Notes: generated by a model from the letters alone, not told the origin. Shown: positions 11,112-23,159, counted from the first letter of the stretch. The stretch is 64,000 bases of DNA from Strongyloides papillosus (GCA_005656395.1 SRSI01000079.1:1736001-1800000), one strand, 5' to 3'. Translations and numbers: made by a program.

Positions 11112-11538
11112 AATATAATAAAAAAGTGAAAATAAGATAGTTTTGTTTTGTAATTTTTATAGTTATCTAAGATGTACTTTTATTGTTCTTGAAATAAAAA
11201 AATATTAAAAATAATTGTAAAAAATGTAGTATATGTACACCTAAAAATATGTGTAGTTAAATTACACATTGAAGCTAGATTTTCCATATATAATAATGAC
11301 AAATTTATTAGTTTTATCACTAAAATTAATGATAGTAAACGATTTTCGAAAACATATTTTATACAAATTAACTTAGTTAATAATATTAACTTTTACAATT
11401 ATGTCTATTATCATATGAAATATAATAAAATAATCACTTTTAATCACATTATGAAATATGATAAGAGCTGAGAGTTAATATAAAAAATGTTAAAGTTTAA
11501 TTTATACTTATTTTATATATTGAAACCTAATTTATATA
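11112..11538. other. Intergenic between IgGFc paralogues 1 and 2
   Basis: AT-rich spacer with no gene. It probably holds the 3' end of paralogue 1 (AATAAAAAA near 11195) and the promoter of paralogue 2. Confidence 0.5.
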
Positions 11539-13223
11539 ATGAAAATTAGTAGTATCACAAGCATAATTTTTATTTTATCACTAACTATTCTCGGATATGG
11601 TATTCCAGATTCTGATGGAACGAAATTTATAACTTCTTTTTTGTATAAAGATGCCACAAATTCATCTAACTTTTCATTATATCTTTATTTTCTAACATCT
11701 GTACAAAATCCTGGACCTGTTGTTGTTAGATATTACTCATTAGTAAATAAGAAGATGATGCTCAATTCCGTAACACCAGAATATGGCAGAGTTGCAAGAG
11801 TAAGTTGAAAATAGTTTGATATTTATATAAACGTTTCTAGTTATCATTTGATTACAATGATGTCATAAGCGAAGGACACTTCTCAACAGGCATGCCATTA
11901 GATGTAACTGATCCAAGAATATTCATTGATTCAACAACTCCAGTTAAAGTTATTGGACACCTCTTTAATAGAATGAATAATCAAGGAGATATGTACATTG
12001 TCCCACCAGTAACTTTTGCCGGAACCACATATTTAGTAAAACTTCCAAAGACAGGTTTAATGAAATTACAGTTACTTCATATAATGGCACTTGAAAATCA
12101 AAATGTTAATGTTGAAATGATAGCATCAACTCAAGGAATTAATTTAACATCAACTCAAAACTTTACAATTAATGGAAACCTAGGATCTCCACAAAAAATC
12201 GTTTCCTCCATCCTTTCTGGATCAAAAAAATCATATTATTTCAAAGCTTCAGGACCAATTATAATTACAGCAGCCGTCAATGGAGCTGATTTAAATGGAT
12301 ATCTAGTAAATTCAAATGCAACAGTTAACTCAGCAATTGATTACACAGCATTTGTACCTCAACCAATTGGTGTATGGGATATGAAGACAATGTTAACTCC
12401 AAAAGACAAAAGAGTTACTGTTGCTGAAAATACAGTAGCATTGGATGTCTCACCATCAGATGTCATGGGATACAATAAACTTCCAATTCTTACATTTAAC
12501 AATCTCAATATTACTAATGGAGTTTCTGCAGTTATACCAATTCAACAGGTAACAGAATATACCATTGACCATAGTCAAGTTACTGAATTTGCTACACAAT
12601 CTTCACATGCTGTTGCTGTATGGACAAGAATTGGTTCTCCAAGTGCAAATAGTAACGCAACACTCAATGGCATGTATATTCACTACATTCCAGAAAGTAC
12701 ACAATTCTATAGTGGTGAAACTCAATTTATTACATTATATGCTGGCGATTACTATGAAGTTTATGTTGAAAATTATACAGTTGGTGCTTCATTGACATTG
12801 AATGGACAAAATGTTCTTATTAATGACCAAACATCAAGAAACTTAGGTTTCTTCAATAAGACATATACAGTTGTCAAGATTACCGTACCAATAGCTGGTT
12901 TAAATGTTTTTAACTGTTCTCTTAATTATGTTGGATATGTTATCAGCAAAACCAATATTAACACAAACACAGCATATGGATATCTTACTGGTTTTAATAA
13001 ATCAAAACTTCAAACATATTGGGCTTCCAGTGAAACAACTACTACTGCTGTTACAGGATCTTTTACTCCTACAACTACTACAACAACTACTCCAGCTTTA
13101 TCAGGAACCACAACAACTGAAGGAAATAAAATTTATACAACAACCAAATCAGCGTCAAAAATGAATCTAAATTTAATTACTATTTCTTTACTCTTAATTT
13201 CCAAAATATTCTTCTTCCAATAA
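11539..13223 (+). CDS. Secreted/GPI-type IgGFc-binding-domain protein, paralogue 2
   Basis: Exons 11539-11799 and 11841-13223 flank a 41-bp phase-0 intron (GTAAGT...TTTCTAG) at the same codon position as in the paralogues, just before an F-x-Y-N-D-V-I motif. The product is 547 aa: signal peptide (ISSITSIIFILSLTILGYG), the IgGFc-binding-like beta domain (DGTKFITSFLYKD, VTDPRIFI, GDMYIVPP, IDYTAFVPQPIGVWD), a threonine-rich stalk at about residues 485-525, and a hydrophobic C-terminus (NLITISLLLISKIFFFQ) resembling a GPI signal. Several cysteines conserved in paralogues 1 and 3 (CDYAA, STCGS) are replaced here (IDYTA), so its disulfide pattern differs. It lies tail-to-tail with the receptor gene, 41 bp apart. 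Confidence 0.85.
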
Positions 13224-13264
13224 TGTAAATAAATTAATATTTGTTATATCTAATAACTTTAAAA

Positions 13265-14304
13265 TTATCTTAGAAAAGTTGTTGTTTTTGCTCCTACAAG
13301 TTGTTCTCTCTTCCTAAAGCAATTAAACATTCTTTTCCTGTATTGTGGAGTCAGAAATAACAATATACATGGATTAATTAGAGGTATATACGTTATGCAG
13401 ACACCAACGAAAATAATGTAACATTGAAATGGGACATTAAACATGAGCATAAAAGATGGTAAAATATTTGGGATATAACCCAAGATGATGGGAAATAATG
13501 CTTGGATAAGCAGTGTTGTTTGAATTTGTTTTTCAAGTTTCAAGGTATTTTTAGTCATGTTGCTTCGATTACCTTTTAAATGAATAGATATCAAGATACT
13601 AAAAAATATTATTATTGCTGCAACAATTATGAAACTAGCTATTGTAAAGTAACTGTAAAAGGATCCCGTTTTCTTATATACTGGAGTTGTTAATGCAATA
13701 AAATCCTCACCATATACTTTATCTCTAGCCCAAATTTCGTTATTTAACAATTTCTTATATTTCTGATATTCTTCCTCTGGTAATTCACCAAAACTAGCAA
13801 CATATTGAGATGCTGAGATACCAGCTGCTAATATTATAGGAACAGCCATAAATAGAATACTTTTGGTTTCAAGAGTTATCCTTTTAACAACAACCAAGTA
13901 TCTGTAAATGATTGTTATACTTCCACAAAAAATACTACATGTAAATAAGAAGTTTGTTATGGTAAAACACCAAGTATGGACTACATATACATTAATATAT
14001 TGCATTACACCTGGTAAAGTCATGAAAGTTGTTGTCCCAACAGCTTCAACTTGCTAAAAATTACATAATATTAGCAACAATATAAATAGCTTACAAATAT
14101 TCCTATAAGATGAAAGAATCCCAGACCAATATCCATGATACAATGCATGATAACACAAACTTTATAAGATGTTTTAGTGCTTTTATTATCAGTATTAAGT
14201 AAATAAATAACAAGAAAGTTGAAGATTAACCCAAAAACTTCAACTACATATGTTGAATACTTGTGAATATCAAGAATCAAAATTTGTCCTTCAACACTGC
14301 ACAT
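13265..14304 (-). CDS. Serpentine 7TM chemoreceptor (Srh/Str-like)
   Basis: Exon 1 is 14095-14304 and exon 2 is 13265-14053, with a 41-bp phase-0 intron (GTAAGC...TTTTTAG on the minus strand), giving 332 aa. About seven hydrophobic helices can be traced. The motifs QALFPIILGYIPNILPS and YIPLINPCILLFLTPQYRKR match the TM6/TM7 pattern (Q-x-x-x-P, then NP...PxYR) of nematode Str/Srh/Sri-type receptors. It likely sits in chemosensory neuron membranes and couples to G proteins. Its 5' part has been copied into two tandem segments (16455-16596 and 18700-18855) along with the F-box genes. The choice among Srh, Str and Sri is uncertain. Confidence 0.8.
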
Positions 14305-14664
14305 ATTTAAAATAAAAATTCATAAAATAATTTAAGTCTGATACTTGTAACATTTTTAAGAAACTAAAGTTTATTAGAAATAAATTTCATGTGAATTTTT
14401 ATGCCATATTCCTAGAATTCTGTTGGAAAAGATATTTTGTCCACGTTTTCCTCCATTTCTGTGTGAAAATTCAAACTTATCACAAATAAAAATTTATATT
14501 TAAAGTGCATAGTTTCGGAAAATAATTTTTCTAAAGTTGTATTTACAGGTACTAATTAAAAAAAATAAAATCTCTGTGAAGTTTAATCCTTAAACTTTTA
14601 AAATTATTACACCCCGTGTAACTATGTGATTTATTCCCACATAATCAGGAAGCCTAAATAAAAT

Positions 14665-14880
14665 ACGGCTCATAACGCCTCCCCTCCATCAGAGGGCAAA
14701 ATGTCCTCCTGGCGGTCATCAAGCATCCAACCTCACAAAGGAGGTTGAAGTGCGTCTTCACGCTCAGGAAGGGAGGCCGTATCTAATCCTCACCGCTTTG
14801 GTGTGATTGACTTTGCGTCAACACGTAGAAAAGCATACTACAGAAAAGATCCTGTGAAGCATGATTTCGAATATTCATTT
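14665..14880. other. Conserved GC-richer element, copy A
   Basis: This island of about 215 bp is clearly less AT-rich than its surroundings and is conserved in all three tandem units (also 16950-17165 and 19205-19420). It contains the inverted repeat CAACCTC...GAGGTTG, and blocks such as TCACCGC-TTG-GTGTGAT and CATACTACAGAA are retained in all copies. No frame stays open across the copies. It could be a structured ncRNA, a regulatory element or an older mobile insertion; I cannot assign a function. Confidence 0.4.
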
Positions 14881-15133
14881 AAAAATTAAAACTATCCATC
14901 ATATCAACTATCCAATCTCAGTTGGGTTATTTTATCACTATCATATGTTAGAGAACAAATGTACTTTATGTGTAATAAAATGTTGTGTGTAATTAATTAT
15001 AGAGAAAAAGTTTAAGTATTAGAAACATTACATTATACTTTATTTTACAAGATTTGTCTCAAGAATATGACAACTTCGTTATCACTATAAGAAGTGTCTT
15101 GATAAACAAAAGCCTCAAATCAAAAGTAAAAAC

Positions 15134-16200
15134 CTAACGTACAATTTTAATTAAATTCAGAAAAAATGTACATCCAGAAATTTTAATTGAACCAAACTCA
15201 CCACAAACAGGACATTCTAAATAACCATTGTAAAATGTAACTTCAATACCGTTATCAAATAGTAAATTAGGTATTCTGCTATGATTGTAAGGAAGATTTC
15301 CAGAGTAATCATAATTTGATAATTCAAAAAATGCTTCATAACTGGAAATCCCAAATCTGAGAGAGATAGACTTATGAAAACAGAGATTGTCTCTTCTTGA
15401 CAGTTTTCTTCTAACAACCGTTTCAATAATCATTTTATAGTTTTCAAAATTATTTAGAAATAAATGATATTCATCAAGATTTGGATTGTTTTCAACGATG
15501 TACTCGATCATTCTTGAATTAACAAAGACTGTATTCGCTTTTTCTTGGATAATTATTGACTTTAATGAATTTCTTACTGGAATAATATAATCCTTTGGTA
15601 CATTTAGATGTGGAAAACGTAAATTTAATTCTAGATGTCCTACATTTTGTATTTTTTCCAAGAAGGATAAAGTGTTACCAAAGTCTTTTTCACAATTTGT
15701 TGAAGTTACATAAATAGAATTTATTCTAATGTGATTATGAAAGTAATCGCTAAAAATTCGTATAATCTCCGTGTGATTATCAAGTGAGATATCCACAAGA
15801 TCCAAAGAAGTTAAATCAACTTTTTGGAGAAAATTGTAGAGTTCATCTAATTCCGAAGAATGCTATAAAAAGAACATTTTTAAATTTGAGTATATTAGTA
15901 TAACACAAAAACCAACCAAATAGAATGCTCTTAAGAATCTAATTTCATCAACATTTTCAGAGCTGTTCATATTACTCTTAAGAGTCCTGTAAAGTACTAC
16001 AATTCTATCAATGTAATCCACATAAGTATAATCATTACAGAAAGTTATTTCATTTATTTTTGGTGTTGCATACGTTTAAGATACTTCTTAATAACAAAAC
16101 TAAATTTTCTGGCACATAACTTAACATTAATAAGTTCATTCCACTGAATATATGAAAGAATGTTAGCCAAAATTTCAGGTGGAAGTGACGATAAATCCAT
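15134..16200 (-). pseudogene. F-box gene, copy A, with one-base frameshift
   Basis: This copy has the same architecture as copy B. Exon 1 is 15917-16200 and exon 2 is 15134-15862, with a 54-bp intron (GTTGGT...TTTATAG). Exon 1 opens with an F-box (MDLSSLPPEILANILSYI, WNELINVKL) but is 284 nt, against 285 nt in copy B. After MQHQK the frame hits TAA, while the shifted frame continues sensibly (INEITFCNDYTY and beyond) to the splice donor. Exon 2 is fully open (242 aa), with FPHLNVPKDYIIPVRNSLKS and a C-terminal CPVCG. The defect is a single missing base, so a sequencing or assembly error remains possible. An alternative start in exon 2 could give a protein without the F-box. Confidence 0.7.
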
Positions 16201-16454
16201 TCTAGAATACCATTAGATAAATAATATACTCAATTTAAATGTACTTGGTCAAATACTAATACATAAACGATAAACAAAATGGATTAAATTTTCATAAATT
16301 GGAGGAAATTATTTTCGAGAGAAAGAAGTATTGTAAACATGGAACGTTGATGGTTAATGATACATTCTTCCTTTACTTTTGGTATTTTGGGCTTCTGTTT
16401 GTAGAAAATTTTAATTTTTAATTTTATGTAAATATAGATGCGATTTGTGCTTTC

Positions 16455-16596
16455 ATCAAATTTCATAAGACGTTTTATTTCCTTTGTTATTGGTATTATG
16501 TAAATAAATAAAAAGGGAGTTGGAGATCAATCCAAAAACTCAAATACAACTTTTGAATACTTGTGAACATTTAGAGTTGTCTTCCAATATTACAAA
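16455..16596 (-). pseudogene. Receptor exon-1 fragment in unit B
   Basis: The sequence aligns with 14150-14304, the first part of exon 1 of the serpentine receptor gene, for example AGTAAATAAAT-type and GAATACTTGTGAA blocks. The position of the start codon (CAT on the plus strand at 14302-14304) reads CAA here, so initiation is lost. The similarity stops within exon 1, so no transmembrane domain beyond the first is represented. It marks the duplication breakpoint. Confidence 0.65.
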
Positions 16597-16949
16597 TATT
16601 TCAAATGAAATTTCATAAAATAATTTAAGTTTGATATTTCTAACATTTCTAAGAAAATTAACTTTGTTAAAACAAATTTCGTGTGAAATTTTATGTCTTA
16701 TTCCTAGAATTTAGTTGGAAAAAATATTATATCCACATTTTTCTCCATTTCTGTGTAAAAATTACTATTTATCACAAATTAAGATTTAATGTTAAAGTGA
16801 ATAGTTTCAGAAAATAATTTTTCTAAAGTTATATTTGCAAGTAAAAAATCATGAAAATTAAATTCCAGTGAAGTTTTATCTTAAAAATAATAAAATTATT
16901 ACGCCATGTAATCCTTAAATCATTATCAATAAACAGGGAATATAAATTA

Positions 16950-17165
16950 AATAAGATCATAACGCCTTCCCTCCATAGGAGAGCAAAAATCTCTCCAAAT
17001 CAGGCATCAAGCATTCAACTTTACGAGGGAGACTGAATCGCATCTCCACGATCAGAAGCGAATCCGTATGTAATCTTCACCGCCTTGATGTGATTGGCTT
17101 TGCCACAACAAGTATAAAACATACTACAGAATAGATCCTGTGAAGAATGATTTCAAATATTCACT
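16950..17165. other. Conserved GC-richer element, copy B
   Basis: Copy B of the element described at 14665-14880. The blocks CATAACGCC, CATCAAGCATTCAAC, ATCTTCACCGCC and CATACTACAGAATAGATCC are retained. Confidence 0.4.
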
Positions 17166-17438
17166 TCAACATTAAAACTATACCGAACATTTAACCTTAG
17201 TTGGGATATTTTATCTTTATCACAGATAAAGTAGCAAGTGCACGTTGTGCATAAAAAAAGTTAAGTATAATAAATTAGAAAGAAGAAGTATAAGTATTAA
17301 AACGATATCATAAACTTTATTTTTACAAGGTTTGTTTTAAAAACATGACATAGCTAGCGATTAATATAATAACTATCTTGACAAATTAGGATGTCTAATG
17401 AAAAACAGAAAACCCACATATAATCCAATAAACATCAT

Positions 17439-18447
17439 TCAGAATGTTTTTTTTTCAATTTTTATTGAATCAAATTTACCACAAACAGGACATCCCAAAT
17501 CACCGTTAAAAGAGTTTTCGTCTTCCATGTCAGTACCAATATAAGGAAATTCTTCAGAGTAAAAATATCTAAGTAACTCAGGAAATACTTCGTGACTGGA
17601 AAAACTAAGATAGAGAGTAATATACTTGTGCAAACAGCCACTATTTCTTCTTGACAGTTCACCCTTAACAATAGTCTCAATAACCATTTTATAGGTTTCA
17701 AAGTTGTTAAAAGATAAACGATATCCATCAAGAATTGGGTTGTTCTCAACAATGTACTCGATCATTCTCGAGTTGACAAAAGCTGTATTCTCTCTTTCAT
17801 GGATCCGTATTGACCTCAATGAATTTTTTACTGGAATAACAAAATCCTTTGGTACATTTAGATGTGGAAAATATAAGTCTAATGAAAGAAATCTTGTGTT
17901 TTTTATTTTTTGCAAGAATAACAAAGTATTATCAAGATCATCCTTACAATTCTTTGCAGTTACAAAGATAGAACATATTCTATTAGCGTTATGAAGATAA
18001 TCACTAAAAATCCGCATTACCTCTGTGTGATCATCAAGTAAGATGTCCACAGAAAGTAGAGAAGTTAGATCAAATTTCTTGAGAAAAATGTGAAGATGGT
18101 CTAATTCTGAAGAAAGCTACAAAAAGAATCCGTGAATATTTGAGCATAAAATAAAAACTAACCAAAAAGAATTCTTTCTGGAGAGATACATTCTTCTCAA
18201 TGCCGTCCGCGTTGATCATAAAAATATGACAGATTATTTTAATTCTACCAATGCCATCATTATGAGTGTAGTCATTTTCAAATTCTATGAAACAGGGTTT
18301 CGGCTTTTGCATATCCTTAAGATACTTCTTAGTAACAAAATTGAATTTCCTAGCAGTTAGCTTAACATTAATGAGTTGATTCCACGGGATATTTGAGAAA
18401 ATTTTAGCTAAAATTTCAAGTGGAAGTGATAATAAATTTAAATCCAT
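17439..18447 (-). CDS. F-box protein, intact copy B
   Basis: Exon 1 is 18163-18447 and exon 2 is 17439-18116, with a 46-bp phase-0 intron (GTTAGT...TTTGTAG), giving 320 aa. The N-terminus is a clear F-box: LPLEILAKIFSNIPW then NQLINVKLTARKFN. The rest is a nematode-type substrate-recognition region with the repeated motifs FPHLNVPKDFVIPV and MIEYIVENNP, and a C-terminal CPVCG-x-FDSIKI that may bind a metal or be a remnant. It probably acts as an SCF ubiquitin-ligase adaptor; the target is unknown. Copies A and C flank it in tandem on the same strand and are defective. Confidence 0.75.
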
Positions 18448-18699
18448 TATAGAGCAACACTAGGCAAGCAACACATTCAATTTAATGGTGATTGGAGAAA
18501 ATACCATCACATAAACGATATACAAAAATAAATAAATTTTAATGAGTTTGGAGAAAATTATTTACAAGAGGAACATGTATTATTGACATGCAACACCAAT
18601 GGTTAATGATACCTTCTTCTTTCACCTTTAGTATTTTGGTACATTTGTCTGTGAAATATATTATTTGCAAATGTTATGTAAATATAGGTATTATTTGTG

Positions 18700-18855
18700 T
18701 TTTTATCTAATTTTATAAGATGTTTTTCCTTTTTTTTATCAGTATTGAGTAAATAAATTACAAAAAATTAAAGATCAATCCAAAAACTCAAATAAACATT
18801 TTGAATGTTTGTGAATATCTAGAATTAAAATTGATCCTTCAACACTACAAATATA
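18700..18855 (-). pseudogene. Receptor exon-1 fragment in unit C
   Basis: This is a second truncated copy of the serpentine receptor's exon 1, matching 14150-14304 (TATCAGTATTGAGTAAATAAA, TCCTTCAACACT). The start codon is changed, as in unit B, and stops are present. Confidence 0.65.
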
Positions 18856-19204
18856 TCAAATAAAATTTTATAAAATAATTTAAGTTTCATATTTGTAACA
18901 TTTTAAAGGAAGCAAAATCTGTTAAAAATAAATTTCGTGTAAATTTTTATGCCTTATTCCTATGATTCAGTTGGAAAAAATACTTTATACACATTTTTCT
19001 TCATTTCTGTGTGATAATTACAATTTATCATAAATTAAGATTTAAATTTTAAAGTAGATAGTCTGGGAAAATAATTTTTCTAAAGTTATATTTACATGTA
19101 CTTATTAAAAAAATAAATCCTAGTGAAGTTTTATTTTAAAATGTTAAAATTGTTACACTATGTAATCATTAAATCATTTTCAATTACCAGGGAATCTAAA
19201 TTTT

Positions 19205-19420
19205 ATACGGCTCATACCACCTCTCCTCCATAAGAGAGCAAAAAGCCCTCCAAATCAGGCATCAAGTATTCAACTTCATGAAGGAGACTGAATCGCATCT
19301 CCACGATCAGAAACGAATCCGTATCTAATCTTCACCGCCTTGATGTGAATGGCTTTGCTACAATAAGTAGAAAAGCATACTACAGAATAGATCCTGTGGA
19401 ACATGATTTGGAATATTCAC
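19205..19420. other. Conserved GC-richer element, copy C
   Basis: Copy C of the element described at 14665-14880, closest to copy B (shared CTCCACGATCAGAA, ATCTTCACCGCCTTGATGTG). Confidence 0.4.
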
Positions 19421-19700
19421 TTTAATATTTAATATTAAAACTCCCTACCACACCAACCATTTGACTTTAGTTGGGTTATTTTATCACTGCCACAGTTTAT
19501 GGACCAGATGCACATTGTACGTAGAAAGAAGCTAAGTTTAATTAATTAGATAGAAGAAATATAAGCATTAAAACATTATCATAAACTTGATTTAACAAGA
19601 TTTGTATTAAAAATATGACATAGTGAATAATATAATAATTATCTTAACAAATTAAAGTCTCAAATTAAAAATAGAAGCCTTACATATAATCCAATAAAAT

Positions 19701-20715
19701 TCAAGCAAAGTATTTATCAGTAATTCCAATTGAATCAAATCTACCACAAACAAAACATTCCAATTTACCTTCATAAAGGTTATCCTGATCCTGAATGATA
19801 GCTTCACCATAAGGAAATTATTCTGAGTAAAAATATCCTTGTTATTCAGAAAGTACTTCACCACTAGAAATACCAAGAAAGAGAGAAATACCCCTATGGA
19901 AACAGCCATTATAACTTCTTGACAATTCTTCCTTAACAACCGTTTCAATAACCATCTTATAAGTTTCAAAATTATCTAACTCGAAACGATAATGACAAAG
20001 ATTTGGATTGTTTTCTACAATATACTTGATCATTCTTGGATTAATAAAAGCTGTATCATTATCTTCACAGATATCTAACATCTTCAATGAGTTTCTTACT
20101 GGAATAATAAAATCTCTTGGTATATTTATATGTGGAAAATGTAAGTCTAACATCAGTCTTTCTACGTTTCTGTATTTTTCGCAAGAATGATAATGTGTTA
20201 TCAACATCTTTTCCACAATTTCTTACGGTTACACAAAGAAAACCTATTCTACATGGGTTATGATAGTAATCACTAAAAATTCGTTTTACCTCCGAGTGAT
20301 TATCAAGTGAGGTATCCACGTCGCTTAGTGAAGTTAGATCAACCTTCTGGAAAAAACTGTGGAGTTTATCTATTTTCGAAGGAAGCTACAAAAAGAAAAC
20401 ATACTTGAATATTAGTATAAAGTTAAAACTAACCAAAAAGAATTCTTTCAAGTCAGATATATCCTCAAAGCCGTTCGCGCCGGTTATAAGAATTTTGTAG
20501 GTTACCCTTATTCTACCAATGCCATCATTATGAGTGTAGTCATTGAAAAAACCTATTTCATCGATTTTCGGCTATTGCATATACCTAAGATAATTCTCAG
20601 TAACATAATTGAATTTTCCGGAAGATAGCTTAATATTAATGAGTTATTTCCACGGGATATCAGAAAAAATTTTTGCCAGAATTTCAGGTGGTAGTGATAA
20701 TATATTCAAATCCAT
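19701..20715 (-). pseudogene. F-box gene, decayed copy C
   Basis: This copy has the same two-exon layout as copy B, and the intron borders (GTTAGT...TTTGTAG near 20387-20434) are preserved. Exon 1 has TAA where copy B has CAA (after IPWK) and a later TAG. Exon 2 has a frameshift near 20180 and two further TAA codons near 19850 and 19820. The region still ends with a recognisable CFVCGRFDSIGI. It is clearly dead. Confidence 0.8.
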
Positions 20716-20965
20716 TACAGGGCAACAAATAGACAGGTAATATGTTCAATTTAAATGTGATTGAGCAAAATAATAACACATAAACTATATGCAAAAATGA
20801 TTACATTTTCATCAGTTTATAGAAAATTATTTTAGAGAGAAAGAAAAACTGTAAATATGCAACGTCGATGGTCAATGATAAATTCTTCTTTCACTTTTGG
20901 CGATTTTGTCTATGAAATAAATTGTTTTAGAATGTTATGCAAGTATAGATGTGATTTCTGTTTTC

Positions 20966-21466
20966 ATGTAGGTTTAAAGGTTAGTGTTTTCTAGTGTAAT
21001 TATATAAAAATTCAATCTTAGGAGAAATCTTTCAATAGATAGAAAAAGTTGTTTTATAAAATTATCAACCATTAAAAAATCATGTTCTTAACCAAAATTA
21101 GTTCATACTTCAACTACGTCCCATGAAATTACCCCTGAAATCATCTGTTATTTTCGAATGAAAACTTAATACAAACATGAATAAAAAATTAATTCTCATG
21201 AATATACAAGGATACAGATAATAATTACCAACAAAAACCCATAAGTTAAAAAGCAAATTATACAACACATATTATCAAAACTCTCTATCACTAAAATGTC
21301 TTATCATTCCTGCAATTAGTTAATTAGTTTCATATTTATCGCTACTACTTATTCTTCATGAACGTACACGGCTATAAAAAAGAAAATGATAAGATATCCA
21401 ACTATAATATAAAATATAAGAAAAATCAAAAATCCTGTTATTATCACTAAAGTAGTTTTATTAGAA
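20966..21466. other. Upstream region of IgGFc paralogue 3
   Basis: AT-rich, with no gene. It presumably contains the promoter of the following gene. Confidence 0.45.
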
Positions 21467-23159
21467 ATGAAGTTTGCTAAAGAAATACTACTATTTTTGT
21501 TTGTACTTCTTCTTACAAAAGGTTATTGTAATGATGATACAGTAGGTACACATTTTGTGACATCATTCCTTTATAAGAATCCTTCTAATTCTGCTAAAAT
21601 ACATTTGTCCTTGTACTTCTTGCCTAAAAATGAAGGCGTTACACCAATTGCTATAACTTGGTGGTCTTTATTAAATAAAAAATTAATGACTGTTTCTATT
21701 AATGCTACACACAAAGAACAGAATCCAGTAAGTTTCTACATTATTTTTGTTGACAAAAACAACAAATTAAAAAACTTTACAGCTTGTATTTGACTATAAA
21801 GATGTCATAAGTGACGGACATCCAGCTACAGGAAATGTCTGGGATGTTACAGATCCAAGAATATACATCAACTCAACTGGTCCAGTTAAAGTATTGGGAC
21901 GTGTATTTAATCTTGACAACAATCAAGGAGATGTTTATCTTGTACCACCAGTACTTTTCGCTGGAAAAAAATACCTCTTCCAATTACCAACATCCGTAGC
22001 GTTGACTAACCAATTAGTCCACATATTAACATTACCTAATAATAATGCTACTGTTCAAGTTACCATAACATCTCCAAATGGTACCATTCTCCATTATCAG
22101 ACAGTTAACATTAACGGAGCAATGGGAAGCAACCAAAAAATTATACCAATAACACAAGTCAATGGATCTCCATCAGTTTACATCAATTCCAATACAAATA
22201 TTGTTGTTGTTGCAGCCGTTACATGTGCCGATTTAAATGCCTACAACATGAATAATGCTACCACAACAAACTCCTGTGATTATGCTGCTTTCATGCCACA
22301 ACAAATAAGAACATGGGACTGTTCATCAAACTTACTCGTGGCCGATAAAAGAGTCATCTCCGGAGATCACACTATTAATGTTGGTGTATCACCTGCAGAC
22401 ACAACATGTGGCAGCAAATTCCCTGTTCTCAGTTACACAAACTTAAACTCAATTATTGGTGTAACAAACAACCTCCAATCAGGTCAAGTATCAAATTTCC
22501 AGGTTATCCATACATTGGTTAGTGAATATGCAACAGAAGCAAAAAATGCTAGAATCTCCTTGACACGTGTCGGATCTCCACACGCCAACAGAAATAGTAC
22601 ACTTGATGGTGTCTACATTCACTATATCCCAGAAACAACACAATTTTACAAAGGATCAACTCATTTTATCACCTTTACTGATGGAGATTTCCTTGAAGTT
22701 TATGTTGAAAATTTGAGAGTTAGTGATAACATGACATTGAATGGAGTTAATCTTATTAAATCAATGATTAACTCACAAACAATATACTCCTTTGGAAATA
22801 CTTACTCTGTATACAAACTTAATGCCAATAGAATTGGAGTCCACACTTTCTCATGCACAGCTCAATATGTTGCTTTCGTTATCAGTAAAGTTAACAAAAA
22901 CACAAATACAGCATATGGTTACACCACTGGATTCGGTATTTCACAACTTATTTCAGTTGGAGGATCTACCACAACAACCACTACAATGGCACCAGGAAGT
23001 GTAACTACAACAACAACAACTTGGAGCAACAATACAACACAAGGAGTTATGACAACAACTCAATCAATGACTACAACAACGAAAGGTTCCTCAACAACCA
23101 TCACATCATCATTCATCTTAGCTTCTATCCTACTAAAACTTCTTTTTAATCATTTCTAA
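21467..23159 (+). CDS. Secreted/GPI-type IgGFc-binding-domain protein, paralogue 3
   Basis: Exons 21467-21727 and 21783-23159 are joined across a 55-bp phase-0 intron (GTAAGT...TTTACAG), giving 545 aa. The signal peptide is KFAKEILLFLFVLLLTKGYC. The beta domain follows, with GTHFVTSFLYKN, VTDPRIYI, GDVYLVPPVLF, CDYAAFMPQQIRTWDC and TAYGYTTGFG. A Thr-rich stalk (about residues 485-525) and a hydrophobic C-terminus complete the protein. It is closer in cysteine pattern to paralogue 1 than to paralogue 2. Codons in this family are visibly richer in C-ending choices than neighbouring chemoreceptor or F-box genes, which can indicate high expression. The function is inferred only from the domain. 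Confidence 0.85.

Larger units (their letters stand above)
14150..16454. repeat. Tandem segmental repeat, unit A
   Basis: Unit A is the first of three head-to-tail units (A 14150-16454, B 16455-18699, C 18700-20965). It runs from within the receptor's exon 1, across its upstream region, a conserved GC-richer element (14665-14880) and a minus-strand F-box gene, to about 250 bp upstream of that gene. Anchors such as CTCCATTTCTGTGTGA recur at about 14451, 16742 and 19000, giving spacings of about 2.29 and 2.26 kb. Confidence 0.8.
16455..18699. repeat. Tandem segmental repeat, unit B
   Basis: Unit B is the second copy of the 2.3-kb unit and carries the only intact F-box gene of the three. It begins with a truncated copy of the receptor exon 1. 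Confidence 0.8.
18700..20965. repeat. Tandem segmental repeat, unit C
   Basis: Unit C is the third copy of the unit. Similarity to units A and B fades at about 20965, upstream of the F-box pseudogene. Confidence 0.75.

Noticed and set aside
14760..14800. ATTAGATAC-type string (minus strand) resembling a small-subunit rRNA signature
   Set aside because: Only about nine bases match, and no other rRNA landmarks surround it. Copy B has a changed base.
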